Positions 1-7,608 of a stretch of 64,000 bases of DNA are shown here, piece by piece; position 1 is the first letter of the stretch; each line of letters begins with the position of its first letter. The translations under genes and the position numbers were made by a program. Source of the stretch: Streptomyces sp. NBC_00224 (GTDB taxonomy: Bacteria > Actinomycetota > Actinomycetes > Streptomycetales > Streptomycetaceae). Where the stretch lies: the NCBI RefSeq assembly GCF_041435195.1, contig NZ_CP108106.1, positions 2,418,001 to 2,482,000 on the forward strand. Reading direction: 5' to 3'. Under the pieces are notes generated by a model. The model was given only the letters and a program-made list of their open reading frames with translations. It did not search any database and was not told where the DNA came from.

Positions 1-158
1 GTCATGACCACGTCTGGGCCGTAGGGTCCCGCTGCGACGGCCATGAATCCCAGCGAGCGGACGACCGGAGCGATGCGGCGCCACTGGGCGGGCGGCACCG
101 TCTCCGCCTTCGGTGCGTAGGCCAGCAGGCGATTCGACACAGCGACCTCCAGGCGCAA
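1..158 (-). CDS. Partial hypothetical protein, runs off left edge
   Basis: Reading leftwards from a TTG at 158 (or a GTG at 140), an open frame of about 52 residues runs off the window without a stop. Its start, LRLEVAVSNRLLAYAPKAE, has an ordinary protein composition with G/C-rich third positions. I recognise no family. It would be divergent from the XRE gene at 231, with the 171-190 palindrome in the shared upstream region, which is why I think it is real. The start codon is a guess because no clear Shine-Dalgarno sequence is visible. Confidence 0.35.
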   Translation of the reverse strand, partial: MRLEVAVSNRLLAYAPKAETVPPAQWRRIAPVVRSLGFMAVAAGPYGPDVVM

Positions 159-170
159 GGCCCATGACAG

Positions 171-190
171 GTGGCCGGTTAACCGGCCAC
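171..190. promoter_or_regulatory. Perfect 20-bp palindromic operator candidate
   Basis: GTGGCCGGTTAACCGGCCAC is a perfect inverted repeat 40 bp before the XRE gene start and 12 bp before the possible divergent start at 158. The core GCCGGTTAACCGGC recurs at 2874-2887 upstream of the NUDIX gene. Small XRE regulators usually bind such dyads and control themselves, so this is probably the operator of the 231-551 product. That assignment is inference. Confidence 0.6.
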
Positions 191-230
191 TGGTGTCAGT
201 GTCGATCACGATCTGAAGGAACGCATCTTT

Positions 231-551
231 ATGACCGGAGGCCGAGCGCGCACGGCGCCGCCATGGAGCTACGCCGTCGATCCGGAGGAGTGGCCGGATG
301 CCCGGATCGCCAGGGAGCCCGCCGCGGCGGTGGTCCAGACGATTGCCCGCCGCCTCGCCGCCGCCCTGCGTGAGAGGCCGGAGCTCTCGCTGCGTGCACT
401 GGCCGCCCAGAGCAACGTCGGCAGACAGACCATCGGCGATCTGCTGGCGGGCGCCACCTGGCCGGATGTGCTGACGGTCTGCCGGCTGGAGCGTGCCCTG
501 GGTCTCGCGCTCTGGCCCGGATCGAATGCGACCCAAAGTGCTCATGACTGA
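231..551 (+). CDS. Small XRE-type helix-turn-helix regulator
   Basis: The 106-residue protein has one recognisable domain, a Cro/C1-type helix-turn-helix at about residues 40-95. Helices appear as LSLRALAAQSNVGRQTIGDL followed by LLAGATWPDVLTVCRLERALG. It is probably a cytoplasmic DNA-binding repressor. No metabolic or sensor domain is attached, and the N-terminal 35 residues are probably a flexible arm. The start ATG lies 40 bp after the perfect palindrome at 171-190, which suggests autoregulation. The same dyad core occurs before the NUDIX gene at 2352-2795, so that gene may be in its regulon. Small XRE proteins paired with NUDIX proteins are common in Streptomyces accessory DNA, including integrative elements. 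The family call is solid, the regulon is inferred. Confidence 0.8.
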   Translation: MTGGRARTAPPWSYAVDPEEWPDARIAREPAAAVVQTIARRLAAALRERPELSLRALAAQSNVGRQTIGDLLAGATWPDVLTVCRLERALGLALWPGSNATQSAHD

Positions 552-699
552 CCCCCAATTGCCTGTTTGAGGTCAGTCGTGCACGCTCAAGTGCGGAATG
601 GCGCAGACGCCCTATAGCGCCACCCGTGGGAGCGCTAGAGTGAACGTGCGCGACGGACCGGAACCCTGCTAGGAGAAGCGTCCGTTCGCGTGTTTGGCG

Positions 700-728
700 G
701 CCTCCCTCGACCGCTAATCGAGGGAGGC
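700..728. terminator. Strong hairpin terminator between convergent genes
   Basis: The arms GCCTCCCTCGA (700-710) and TCGAGGGAGGC (718-728) are perfectly complementary around a 7-nt loop. The hairpin sits between the XRE gene (ends 551) and the convergent minus-strand gene ending at 762, and could serve both. No long T tract follows, as is usual for Streptomyces terminators. Confidence 0.7.
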
Positions 729-761
729 CTGCTTGTTGGGTTAGGGTCGTTCTCGGGTAGA

Positions 762-1283
762 TCAAGCAGCCCGGGATGACAGCACGGCCCGAAACATTCC
801 CGGTGCTACGTTTTCCACCTCGCCAAGTTGCTTCATACGGTTGAGGGTTTTTCCTACGGATGAGCGGACCGTCGCGTCCGCTCCCGGGCGCACCGCCGCC
901 GCGATATCGGTGATGGACATTGCCTCTTGAGCGGCGCACAGGAGTGTGAGGATCGCATCGCGCATGCTTCCGTTACGCGGTGGCCCCAGGGTCCGAGTGC
1001 CAATCCCCGGGCGCGCATCTTCGGGCGAAGGATCCTCGTCGGCGACAGAAACTTCAGACGGACCCTCCCGGCAAGGCTGGGCGGTTTCCGCGTCCTCGCC
1101 AGTGTCCAGCGGCTCTTCGCGGACATCGGTGGATTCGGCGCCCTGGCACATCATCGCGTACACAGCTTCCAATGTCGCCAACTCGCCGCGCAGTGAAGTG
1201 ATCAGCTCCTTCACGGCATGCCGGGCCTGGCCGATGTAGACACCCTTGTCTGACGCAGGTGCGCTGGTCCGGTATCCCGCCAT
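762..1283 (-). CDS. Winged-helix-like hypothetical protein
   Basis: The product has 173 residues. The N-terminal third (about 20-50) is predicted helix, possibly coiled coil (KELITSLRGELATLEAVYAM). An acidic, low-complexity linker covers about 50-105. A C-terminal winged-helix-like unit at about 110-170 reads MRDAILTLLCAAQEAMSITD, then a recognition helix and a wing ending in PGMFRAV. Related C-terminal domains occur in actinobacterial putative DNA-binding proteins, so a regulatory or plasmid/phage-type DNA-binding role is plausible but unproven. It is convergent with the XRE gene and divergent from the IclR gene. The ATG at 1283 is preceded by AGGA in TTCCTTAGGAGTTCGCT, a good ribosome-binding site. 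Confidence 0.55.
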   Translation of the reverse strand: MAGYRTSAPASDKGVYIGQARHAVKELITSLRGELATLEAVYAMMCQGAESTDVREEPLDTGEDAETAQPCREGPSEVSVADEDPSPEDARPGIGTRTLGPPRNGSMRDAILTLLCAAQEAMSITDIAAAVRPGADATVRSSVGKTLNRMKQLGEVENVAPGMFRAVLSSRAA

Positions 1284-1559
1284 AGCGAACTCCTAAGGAA
1301 GGCCGCTGCCAGTGTAGGGACGGCACACTGTGGCACGCACGCAGTTCCTGTGAGGCGCTATCAAACGGTCAGCACTGCGCTCAAGCACGACAAGTCCGGT
1401 CGGGGTTATCGCAGGATCGACCTATCTTGGTGCAGAGTTGGCTCGCCGGGTTCGAGTGATGCCGCACCGGAACTGTGAGACGTGCCATCACAGAATCCTG
1501 ACGTGTGGATCTGTCGAAGCTCCCGGTCTCCGGGAACGTTTGAGCGTTACGGTTCCTTC

Positions 1560-2327
1560 ATGGTGGATGGCAAGCATCTGTCGGCGACGGAGGCCTTAGC
1601 GTCGGTGACGAAGGCCCTGGATGTTCTCGTCCTGGCGTATGACCGGGGGGAAGTCGGTGTTACCGAAACCGCCCGGGAGCTCGGTATCTCACGTTCCACT
1701 GCACACCGCATCCTGGTCACCCTGCAGCGCACGGGTTTCCTCCGCCACGATCCTGGTCAGCACGGATACTCAGCGGGGCCGCAGCTCGTACGCATGGGAC
1801 TGGCCGCGATCGCCCAGCTGGACGTCCGACGACAAGCGCGCAGGCCCCTGGAGGAGCTCTCCGAGAAGCTGCAGGAGACGGTGTGCCTGTACTCCCTGGA
1901 TGCGGCCGTCGTCCGACTACTCGACGGAATCGAGTGCCGGCATGTCCTGCGCGTCAGCGTTCCGCTCGGACAGGAGCTCCCCGCCCACGTCACAGCGGCG
2001 GGCAAGGCCCTGATCGCACTGCGCGACCCGGCAGATGTACGCGCGATACTGCCGGCCGTGCTCCCTGCCACGGCGGCAGGAAGCATCACTGAGTGGCCGC
2101 TGCTCGAGGTGGAGTTGGAGGAAGTCAGAGTCCGAGGATGGGCGGCAGACCTCGAGGAAAGTGCACACGACCTGCACGGCGTAGGCGTGGCCATCCGCAA
2201 CCGCATCGGGGAACCGCTCGCCGCGATCTCCGTGTACGCACCCGCCGTACGTCTGCGCGAACAGGACATGCCAGCGGTTGCGACGGCCCTGCAGGAGACC
2301 GCCACCACGATCGCCAGGGCAGAGTGA
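1560..2327 (+). CDS. IclR-family transcriptional regulator
   Basis: This is a typical IclR regulator of 255 residues. A winged helix-turn-helix lies at about residues 10-75 (ALASVTKALDVLVLAYD, then GVTETARELGISRSTAHRIL). The C-terminal IclR effector domain follows, with the conserved segments YSLDAAVVRLLDG, SVPLGQELPAHVTAAGKALI and a terminal AVATALQETATTI helix. Such proteins bind small aromatic or sugar acids and repress or activate nearby catabolic genes. I chose the ATG at 1560 because the domain starts just after it and the 26 residues from an in-frame ATG at 1482 look non-conserved; neither start has a strong Shine-Dalgarno. The nearest metabolic genes are the GMC/aldehyde dehydrogenase set at 3.8-7.6 kb, a possible but unproven target. 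Confidence 0.88.
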   Translation: MVDGKHLSATEALASVTKALDVLVLAYDRGEVGVTETARELGISRSTAHRILVTLQRTGFLRHDPGQHGYSAGPQLVRMGLAAIAQLDVRRQARRPLEELSEKLQETVCLYSLDAAVVRLLDGIECRHVLRVSVPLGQELPAHVTAAGKALIALRDPADVRAILPAVLPATAAGSITEWPLLEVELEEVRVRGWAADLEESAHDLHGVGVAIRNRIGEPLAAISVYAPAVRLREQDMPAVATALQETATTIARAE

Positions 2328-2351
2328 TAGCGGGTGCCGAGGCGCCGGGAC

Positions 2352-2795
2352 TCAAGGCCCCAACGTGATCCGCCCGTCCGGGATCCACCCCTCCAGGTAT
2401 CCCGTCAACAGCACATCCACATCTGGCAGATCGCACCGTGTGCACAACTCCTGCCACTGCTCAGGCCCCGCCCAGCGCGTCGCTCCCCAGGACAGATGAT
2501 CCGGCGGAGCGCCAGCCGCAGCGAGACGAAAGATGAACACGTGCGCCTCTCGACGGCTCCGGCCTACGGGCACAGGCACCTGAGCCCAGCGGCATCCTTC
2601 AACAGTGCCCCCGCGCACCGGCATCGCGCCGACCGCATCGCGGAGTACGCGCACTGCCGCCTCACGGTAGGTTTCTGTGGCTCGGGCGGACCCTGAAGGG
2701 AGTAGCCATCGGGGGAGAGCTCCAGGCAGGTCGTCTGTCACCAGGACAAGCCGCCCGTCCGAGCTCAGCACCGCGACGAACACCACCCGCCGCAT
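2352..2795 (-). CDS. NUDIX-fold protein with degenerate NUDIX box
   Basis: The 147-residue product begins MRRVVFVAVLSSDGRLVLVT, the first strands of a NUDIX fold. The NUDIX box region (GSARATETYREAAVRVLRDAVGA) keeps the G-x5-E spacing and the arginine, but the metal-binding REUxEExGU core is altered to R-V-L-R-D-A-V-G. At least two catalytic glutamates are missing, so a normal pyrophosphohydrolase activity is doubtful and a ligand-sensing role is possible. The ATG at 2795 is chosen because upstream in-frame sequence (to 2972) runs through the palindrome at 2871-2890 and is not NUDIX-like. The palindrome 76 bp upstream matches the one before the XRE gene. It is convergent with the IclR gene, whose stop is 25 bp away. 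Confidence 0.65.
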   Translation of the reverse strand: MRRVVFVAVLSSDGRLVLVTDDLPGALPRWLLPSGSARATETYREAAVRVLRDAVGAMPVRGGTVEGCRWAQVPVPVGRSRREAHVFIFRLAAAGAPPDHLSWGATRWAGPEQWQELCTRCDLPDVDVLLTGYLEGWIPDGRITLGP

Positions 2796-2870
2796 CCTGG
2801 GAGGCGGCACGGCAGGGCCATTGAACTCTCGGCAGCGTCCAGGAAAACAGGCACGGTCCGATCCTGACAC

Positions 2871-2890
2871 ATGGCCGGTTAACCGGCTAC
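2871..2890. promoter_or_regulatory. Second copy of the XRE-type palindrome
   Basis: ATGGCCGGTTAACCGGCTAC has a perfect 14-bp dyad core (2874-2887) identical to the core of the 171-190 site. It lies upstream of the minus-strand NUDIX gene starting at 2795. Two such long matching dyads 2.7 kb apart, each before a gene start, are unlikely by chance, so a shared operator is the simplest reading. Confidence 0.55.
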
Positions 2891-3495
2891 TCGCGCCCTG
2901 GATCGACACGAGTTTCATCTCGGTGCTCAATGCGGCGAACCTGATCCGTGTCTGGGTAGTAGCAAGCCACATGGATGCTGCGAAGGCGGGGATCTGTCGG
3001 AAAACGTGTCTGAAATTGGTGCCCAGGTGGACAGGCCCAGTCAGATGGGGTCCTAGCAGTGTGATGGCGGCCTAGCCGACGCACGGCTGTGCCACCGCCG
3101 TTAGTGTAGCGCGTGGGACCTCTGCGGCCAGCGAGTCAGTCAGGTTGCCTGCCTGATGGCCGGTCTGTGCGGGATGTGGGAGGCCGGTCTTAGGACCTCC
3201 AGAAGAACAACATGCTGGTTTCGTGTCTGGAGCTCGCCGCCGTGGCATTACTGCCTGTTCGCGAGTCACGAGGATCTACGCCATACCGGCCTGGAGGGGC
3301 GTATGTTCTGCTCCACGCGACAATGCAGCAGGTCAATACGCGCTACGGCAGTTACTCAACCGGCCGTTGAAAGCAAGGTGTTGTTCTTCTGTAGACTCTA
3401 AGCCGTCCACAATTGTCCTTGTTGCGAGAGATCGACTCTCCCGTTGTCTGGCGTCGGTAGCATGGCCGCCCCAGCGAGTATGGAGGGTCACAACA
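2891..3495. other. Intergenic stretch without recognisable gene
   Basis: I find no credible coding region in these 600 bases. The open frames are short, lack ribosome-binding sites and do not resemble proteins. Stop codons in all frames and the relaxed base composition suggest old decayed DNA. The last part probably holds the promoter for the DUF1653-GMC pair. Confidence 0.5.
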
Positions 3496-3804
3496 GTGGC
3501 GGTCAGTAATTACCAGGGTAGCGGGGCGAGCGAAAAGCCCATGGTCAGGATGGGCATGCATGCGCACTTCACCGGTCACCTCTACGAGGTGACCGGTACC
3601 GGACACCTCGTACTCGGTCAGGGGACGGACGAGCAGGTGGGCTCGGAGGTGGTCGTCTACCATGCGCTGTTCCACTCCCCTGCCTACGGCGATCGGCACA
3701 CGTGGGTGAGGCCGGTCGACAATTTCCTGGAGGAAGTGGAAGTCGACGGGCGGCGCGTACCCAGGTTCCGGTTCGTGGGAGACGGGCAGGGGAAGACCCA
3801 CTGA
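3496..3804 (+). CDS. DUF1653 domain protein
   Basis: The 102-residue product fits the small DUF1653 family: an HFTGHLYEV... opening strand set, a central VVYHALF motif, then HTWVRPVDNFLEEVEVDG and a final VPRFRFVG. Members are about 65-100 residues, usually stand-alone, and their biochemical role is not known. GTG 3496 is chosen because GGAGG at 3482-3486 sits at good spacing and the in-frame sequence further upstream is not protein-like. Translation ends 3 bp before the TTG start of the GMC oxidoreductase, so the two genes are probably co-transcribed. Confidence 0.8.
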   Translation: MAVSNYQGSGASEKPMVRMGMHAHFTGHLYEVTGTGHLVLGQGTDEQVGSEVVVYHALFHSPAYGDRHTWVRPVDNFLEEVEVDGRRVPRFRFVGDGQGKTH

Positions 3805-3807
3805 CCG

Positions 3808-5358
3808 TTGACGGCCGGATCCGCGGTGACGCCCGATCTGGTGATAGTGGGGGCCGGTACGGCTGGTTGTCTGCTGGCCGATCGGTTGTCGCGGGACGGA
3901 GCGCGTCGGGTTCTGCTGCTCGAGGCCGGCCCGGACTACCGGGCCGGTGGGCAACCGCGGGATCTCGCCTCGTGTTCCGACCTGACGGTGTCCCACGACT
4001 GGTCGTACACGGCCTCGGCCGGCCCGTTCAACCCGGCCCAGCCGCTTCCTCGTGCGAAGGTGATGGGTGGTTGTTCGGCGACCAACGCCTGCCTTGCCGT
4101 GCGGGGCAATCCGGACGACTACGACGCCTGGGCACGGGCGGGAGGCAGCCGGTGGTCGTTCCGGGAGGTGTCTGGCTTCTTCCGCTCGCTGGAGACGGAT
4201 ACCGACTTCCCCGACGACGAACACCACGGCCAGGAGGGTCTGGTCCGCGTACAGCGGTACTCGAGGGACGCGTTGACGTCCTTCAACTCTGCGTTGCTAC
4301 GGGGGGCGTGGGAGGCCGGTTGCGCGGTGGTGCACGATCACAACCGACCGGGTGCAGTGGGGGCAGGGCCGGCTCCGGTTACCTCGTGGGAGGGGCGGCG
4401 GTTGAGTACTGCCGCGGTCCATCTGGCCCGTGCACGGGGGCGTTCGAACCTCGTACTGCGTGCGGAGACCATGGTCGATCATGTGGTGATACGCCGGGGC
4501 AGGGTGCTGGGCGTCAGGCTCGTGGGAGGCGAGTACGTGCCAGCCGGCGCGGTGGTCCTGTCGGCCGGAACGTACGGCAGTTGTGTGCTGCTGCTGAGGT
4601 CCGGCGTTGGCCCCGGCGGGGAGTTGGCGGGGCTGGGCATCGAGACGCATGCGGACCTGGCCGGTGTCGGCCGCAATCTGCAGGACCACCCGGGGGTGAG
4701 CGTGCGGTGGACGACACCGGCGGTGCCGCCCCTGGAGCCCCGGTACCAGGTGCTCATCACCGCCGCGGACCCGAACCGGGCACCCGACCGGGTGGCCCTG
4801 CATCTGATCGGTGCCTGCGCGCCGACCAGGAGCCGGGACGAGGCCGAGGCGTTTCTGTCCGTGCGCGTCATGCGCTCGTCGTCGCACGGGCGGGTCCGTC
4901 TCATTGGACCGGGGCCGCACACCCCGCCGGTGATCGAGCCGTTCTACTTCACTGACCCCGCCGATGTGGATCTGTTGCGGGAAGGGCTTCGGCGGGCCTA
5001 CGCGCTCCTGCGGACCGAGCCAATGCGCGGGGCGGCGGACGCACGGCCGTTGCCCACCGCCGCAGTCCTGGAGGGTGACGCGGAGCTGCTGCGGTGGCTG
5101 CGGCGTGCGTCCAGCACCTACCACCATCCGGTCGGCACCTGCCGGATGGGCGACGACCCGGCGCGCGGGGCGGTCACCGACTGGGCCGGCGCCGTGCACG
5201 GCATCTCCGGCCTGTGGGTGTGCGACGCATCGGTGATGCCGGTGATACCGGCCGCGAACACGGCCCTGCCGACCATGATGGTGGCCGAGCGCATGGCGGC
5301 CTTGTGGGCGGAAGCGTCGCCGGGCAACAGGCTGACCCCCCGCACGGCCGCTGCCTAA
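3808..5358 (+). CDS. GMC-family FAD-dependent oxidoreductase
   Basis: This is a glucose-methanol-choline family flavoenzyme of 516 residues, the usual length for choline/alcohol dehydrogenases. The FAD dinucleotide motif VGAGTAG is at 14-20, the second signature VMGGCSATNACLAVRG at about 85-100, and the active-site segment YHHPVGTCRMG near 438-448 with H440 as the probable catalytic base. The partner asparagine is in PAANTALPTMM (about N484). Family members oxidise a primary alcohol to an aldehyde using FAD. An aldehyde dehydrogenase lies convergently at 6112-7605, so an alcohol-to-acid route is plausible; the substrate cannot be told. TTG 3808 follows the DUF1653 stop directly; GTG 3826 is an equally possible start. 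The 3' end overlaps the convergent UbiA-like gene by four bases. Confidence 0.9.
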   Translation: MTAGSAVTPDLVIVGAGTAGCLLADRLSRDGARRVLLLEAGPDYRAGGQPRDLASCSDLTVSHDWSYTASAGPFNPAQPLPRAKVMGGCSATNACLAVRGNPDDYDAWARAGGSRWSFREVSGFFRSLETDTDFPDDEHHGQEGLVRVQRYSRDALTSFNSALLRGAWEAGCAVVHDHNRPGAVGAGPAPVTSWEGRRLSTAAVHLARARGRSNLVLRAETMVDHVVIRRGRVLGVRLVGGEYVPAGAVVLSAGTYGSCVLLLRSGVGPGGELAGLGIETHADLAGVGRNLQDHPGVSVRWTTPAVPPLEPRYQVLITAADPNRAPDRVALHLIGACAPTRSRDEAEAFLSVRVMRSSSHGRVRLIGPGPHTPPVIEPFYFTDPADVDLLREGLRRAYALLRTEPMRGAADARPLPTAAVLEGDAELLRWLRRASSTYHHPVGTCRMGDDPARGAVTDWAGAVHGISGLWVCDASVMPVIPAANTALPTMMVAERMAALWAEASPGNRLTPRTAAA

Positions 5359-5981
5359 CGGGGAGTCAAATGATAGGTGCCTGCCTGCACGGCCAGGGCT
5401 CCCGCGAAGGCCCACCAGGGCAACCCGCCCAGGAGCGTCCAGGTCAGGGACGTCGCCACCAGCCCGCACGGGTAGACATAGGGCGTCGGGCGACGGTATC
5501 CGGCCAGCACCGGCACCGTCATGACGTTCTCCTCGGCGTCCTTGGCCGCGTCTCTGATGTCACCGAGCAGGTTCCGGAACGACATCAGCACCAGGACCAG
5601 GGCGGCGGAGCCCGCGGTCGTGGCCGGTGTCGCCAGCGAGAGGAACGTCTTCAGCATTCCGTTGAGCAGCGGGGAGACCGCGGCAGCCCAACGGAAGCGC
5701 TTCTTGTACGCATAGCCGACGGCGCAGAGGTAGAAGGCGACCGTCCCATAGCCGGGTACGACGAACAACGCCGCGAGCCACAACAGCGCCCATATCGACC
5801 AGTGCCAGCCCAGGCGTCCGCGGTCCCGATGGCGCCATTCGAGATGGATCAGGAACCCGAACCACAGGAGGCTGGCCCCGCACACCACCCGGAGGCTGGC
5901 GTGCAGGGCCCAGAATAGGAGCACCAGATCAACGTAGGAGTAGAACCGTAGCTGGCCGACGTAGTTGCGTATGTGGGCCAT
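5355..5981 (-). CDS. UbiA-like integral membrane protein
   Basis: The 208-residue product is strongly hydrophobic with about six membrane segments. The segment MSFRNLLGDIRDAAKDAEE followed by NVMTVPVLAG resembles the second aspartate-rich motif of UbiA prenyltransferases (DxxDxxxD then T-LPV-LG). The first NDxxDxxxD motif expected near the N-terminus is not visible (the corresponding loop reads HLEWRHRDRGR), and the protein is shorter than the usual 280-300 residues. It may therefore be a divergent or truncated family member rather than an active prenyltransferase. ATG 5981 is preferred because the 78 in-frame codons upstream are arginine/serine-rich and non-membrane. It lies downstream of the aldehyde dehydrogenase on the same strand, 130 bp away, and may share its transcript. 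Confidence 0.6.
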   Translation of the reverse strand: MAHIRNYVGQLRFYSYVDLVLLFWALHASLRVVCGASLLWFGFLIHLEWRHRDRGRLGWHWSIWALLWLAALFVVPGYGTVAFYLCAVGYAYKKRFRWAAAVSPLLNGMLKTFLSLATPATTAGSAALVLVLMSFRNLLGDIRDAAKDAEENVMTVPVLAGYRRPTPYVYPCGLVATSLTWTLLGGLPWWAFAGALAVQAGTYHLTPR

Positions 5982-6111
5982 GCGACCTCCAGCTAGGGCC
6001 GTGGCCAGGCCCTCAGCCTTCACAGGCAGCCACGGCTGTCGTCCCACTGTGCCAGCCCGGCTTTCGGGGTCGGTTCGGTCGGGGGTGGTGCCTTGCAGAA
6101 GGGTGCCGAGG

Positions 6112-7605
6112 TCAGGGAGCCCGGTAGATGACCTTCGTGGTGAGGAACTCCTCGATGCCCTCCAGGCCGAGGTCCTTGCCGTTGCCCGACAGCTTCGTCC
6201 CACCCCACGGCACATGGGGGAGGAAGTAGCCGAAGCAGTTCACCCAACAGGTACCGACCCGGACACGGTCGGCGAACGTCTCAGCCGTCGCGGTGTCACG
6301 GGTCCAGACCGAGGCGGACAGGCCGTAGTCGGAGTCGTTGGCGAGCGCGACCGCTTCGTCGACCGAGTCGAACAGGTAGACGCACCCGACCGGGCCGAAG
6401 ACCTCCTCCTGGGAGATCGGCGCGTTGGCGGGCGCCTCGGACAGGAGGGTGGGCGCGTAGAATAGCCCGCCGAGTTCGGCCGGTGAGCCGCCGGTGAGAC
6501 ACGTGGCGCCGGCCTCGACAGCCGCTGTCACCTTCGCGTGAACCGATCGCAGGTGGTCCCGGTCGATGAGGGGGCCCTGCTGGGAGGAGTCGTCGAGAGG
6601 ATCGCCCAGTCGTCGTTCCCTGGCCAGGGTCACCAGCCGGGCGACGAACTCGTCGTACGCGTCCCGCTGCACGTAAGTGCGCGCGGCCGCACAGCAGTTC
6701 TGGCCCGACAGGTCGAAGACGGCGTCCGCGGCGTTGCTGATGGCGGCCTCCAGATCAGCGTCGGCGAAGACCACGTTCGCCCCCTTGCCGCCGAGTTCGG
6801 TTGTCAGGCGGGGCATCCGCCACGAGGAGTCACGGGTGATGGCTCGTGCCGTCTCGGTGCTGCCGGTGAAGGTGATCCTGTCGATACGGGGGTCCGAGGT
6901 CAGGGCATGGCCGGCGACCTCACCGGTGCCCGTGACCACGTTGACCACTCCCGGCGGGAACCCCGCTTCCTCGAACAGCGCGGCCAGCGCGTGGGCAGAC
7001 AGCGGCGCCCGCTCGGCCGCCTTGACCACCACGGTGCAGCCCGCGGCCAGCGCCGGGGCGATCTTCCATGACATGCAGGCGAAGGGGAAGTTCCAGGGGA
7101 TGACGGCGGCGCAGACCCCGATCGGCTCCCGCTGGGTGGAGATGCGGATGGCTCCGGCGCTGGGCAGTGTCTGGCCGCAGACGCGCCCCGCCCAGTCCGC
7201 GTAGTAGCGGTACATGGTGGCCGCGTGGGGGATGTCCCAGCCGCGTACGCCGGCGAAACGCTTGCCCGCGTCGGTGGCCTCCAGCAGCGCCAGGTCCGGC
7301 AGGTCACGCTCGATGAGGTCGGCGAGCCGGTGCAGCACCGCGCTGCGGTCATCGGGGGTCATGCGGGGCCAGGGGCCCTCGTCGAAGGCGGCGCGGGCCG
7401 CCGTAACCGCGTCGTGGACATCGGCTTCGCAGGCTGCCGGAAGCGTGGCCAGTGTCCGCTCGGTCATGGGGTCCGTTACCGTCAGGGTGGCTGCCGACTT
7501 CGGTTCGACGAACGCCCCGCCGATGAAGGGGCGCAGGTCGAGGCCCGGCACGAGCTTGCCGGTGACGTGGCTGCGGCGTTCGGATGCTTCAGTGGGATAT
7601 GACAC
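6112..7605 (-). CDS. NAD(P)-dependent aldehyde dehydrogenase
   Basis: The 497-residue protein has the full ALDH superfamily fold: IPWNFPF at 169-175, the cofactor segment FTGSTETA at 246-253, the general base E270 in TELGGKGANVV, and the nucleophile in SGQNCCAAAR (C304/C305). EEVFGP and PWGGTKLSGNGKDLG are conserved too. It oxidises an aldehyde to a carboxylate; it resembles betaine/phenylacetaldehyde-type dehydrogenases, but substrate is unknown. The start is GTG at 7605, only three bases after the stop of the upstream DUF4365-like gene, with GGAG eight bases before it, so the two are probably translated from one mRNA. Its likely metabolic partner is the convergent GMC oxidoreductase. Confidence 0.92.
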   Translation of the reverse strand: MSYPTEASERRSHVTGKLVPGLDLRPFIGGAFVEPKSAATLTVTDPMTERTLATLPAACEADVHDAVTAARAAFDEGPWPRMTPDDRSAVLHRLADLIERDLPDLALLEATDAGKRFAGVRGWDIPHAATMYRYYADWAGRVCGQTLPSAGAIRISTQREPIGVCAAVIPWNFPFACMSWKIAPALAAGCTVVVKAAERAPLSAHALAALFEEAGFPPGVVNVVTGTGEVAGHALTSDPRIDRITFTGSTETARAITRDSSWRMPRLTTELGGKGANVVFADADLEAAISNAADAVFDLSGQNCCAAARTYVQRDAYDEFVARLVTLARERRLGDPLDDSSQQGPLIDRDHLRSVHAKVTAAVEAGATCLTGGSPAELGGLFYAPTLLSEAPANAPISQEEVFGPVGCVYLFDSVDEAVALANDSDYGLSASVWTRDTATAETFADRVRVGTCWVNCFGYFLPHVPWGGTKLSGNGKDLGLEGIEEFLTTKVIYRAP

Positions 7606-7608
7606 GCG

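Noticed and set aside
1482..1559. N-terminal extension of the IclR protein
   Set aside because: The extra 26 residues are not family-like and no ribosome-binding site precedes ATG 1482.
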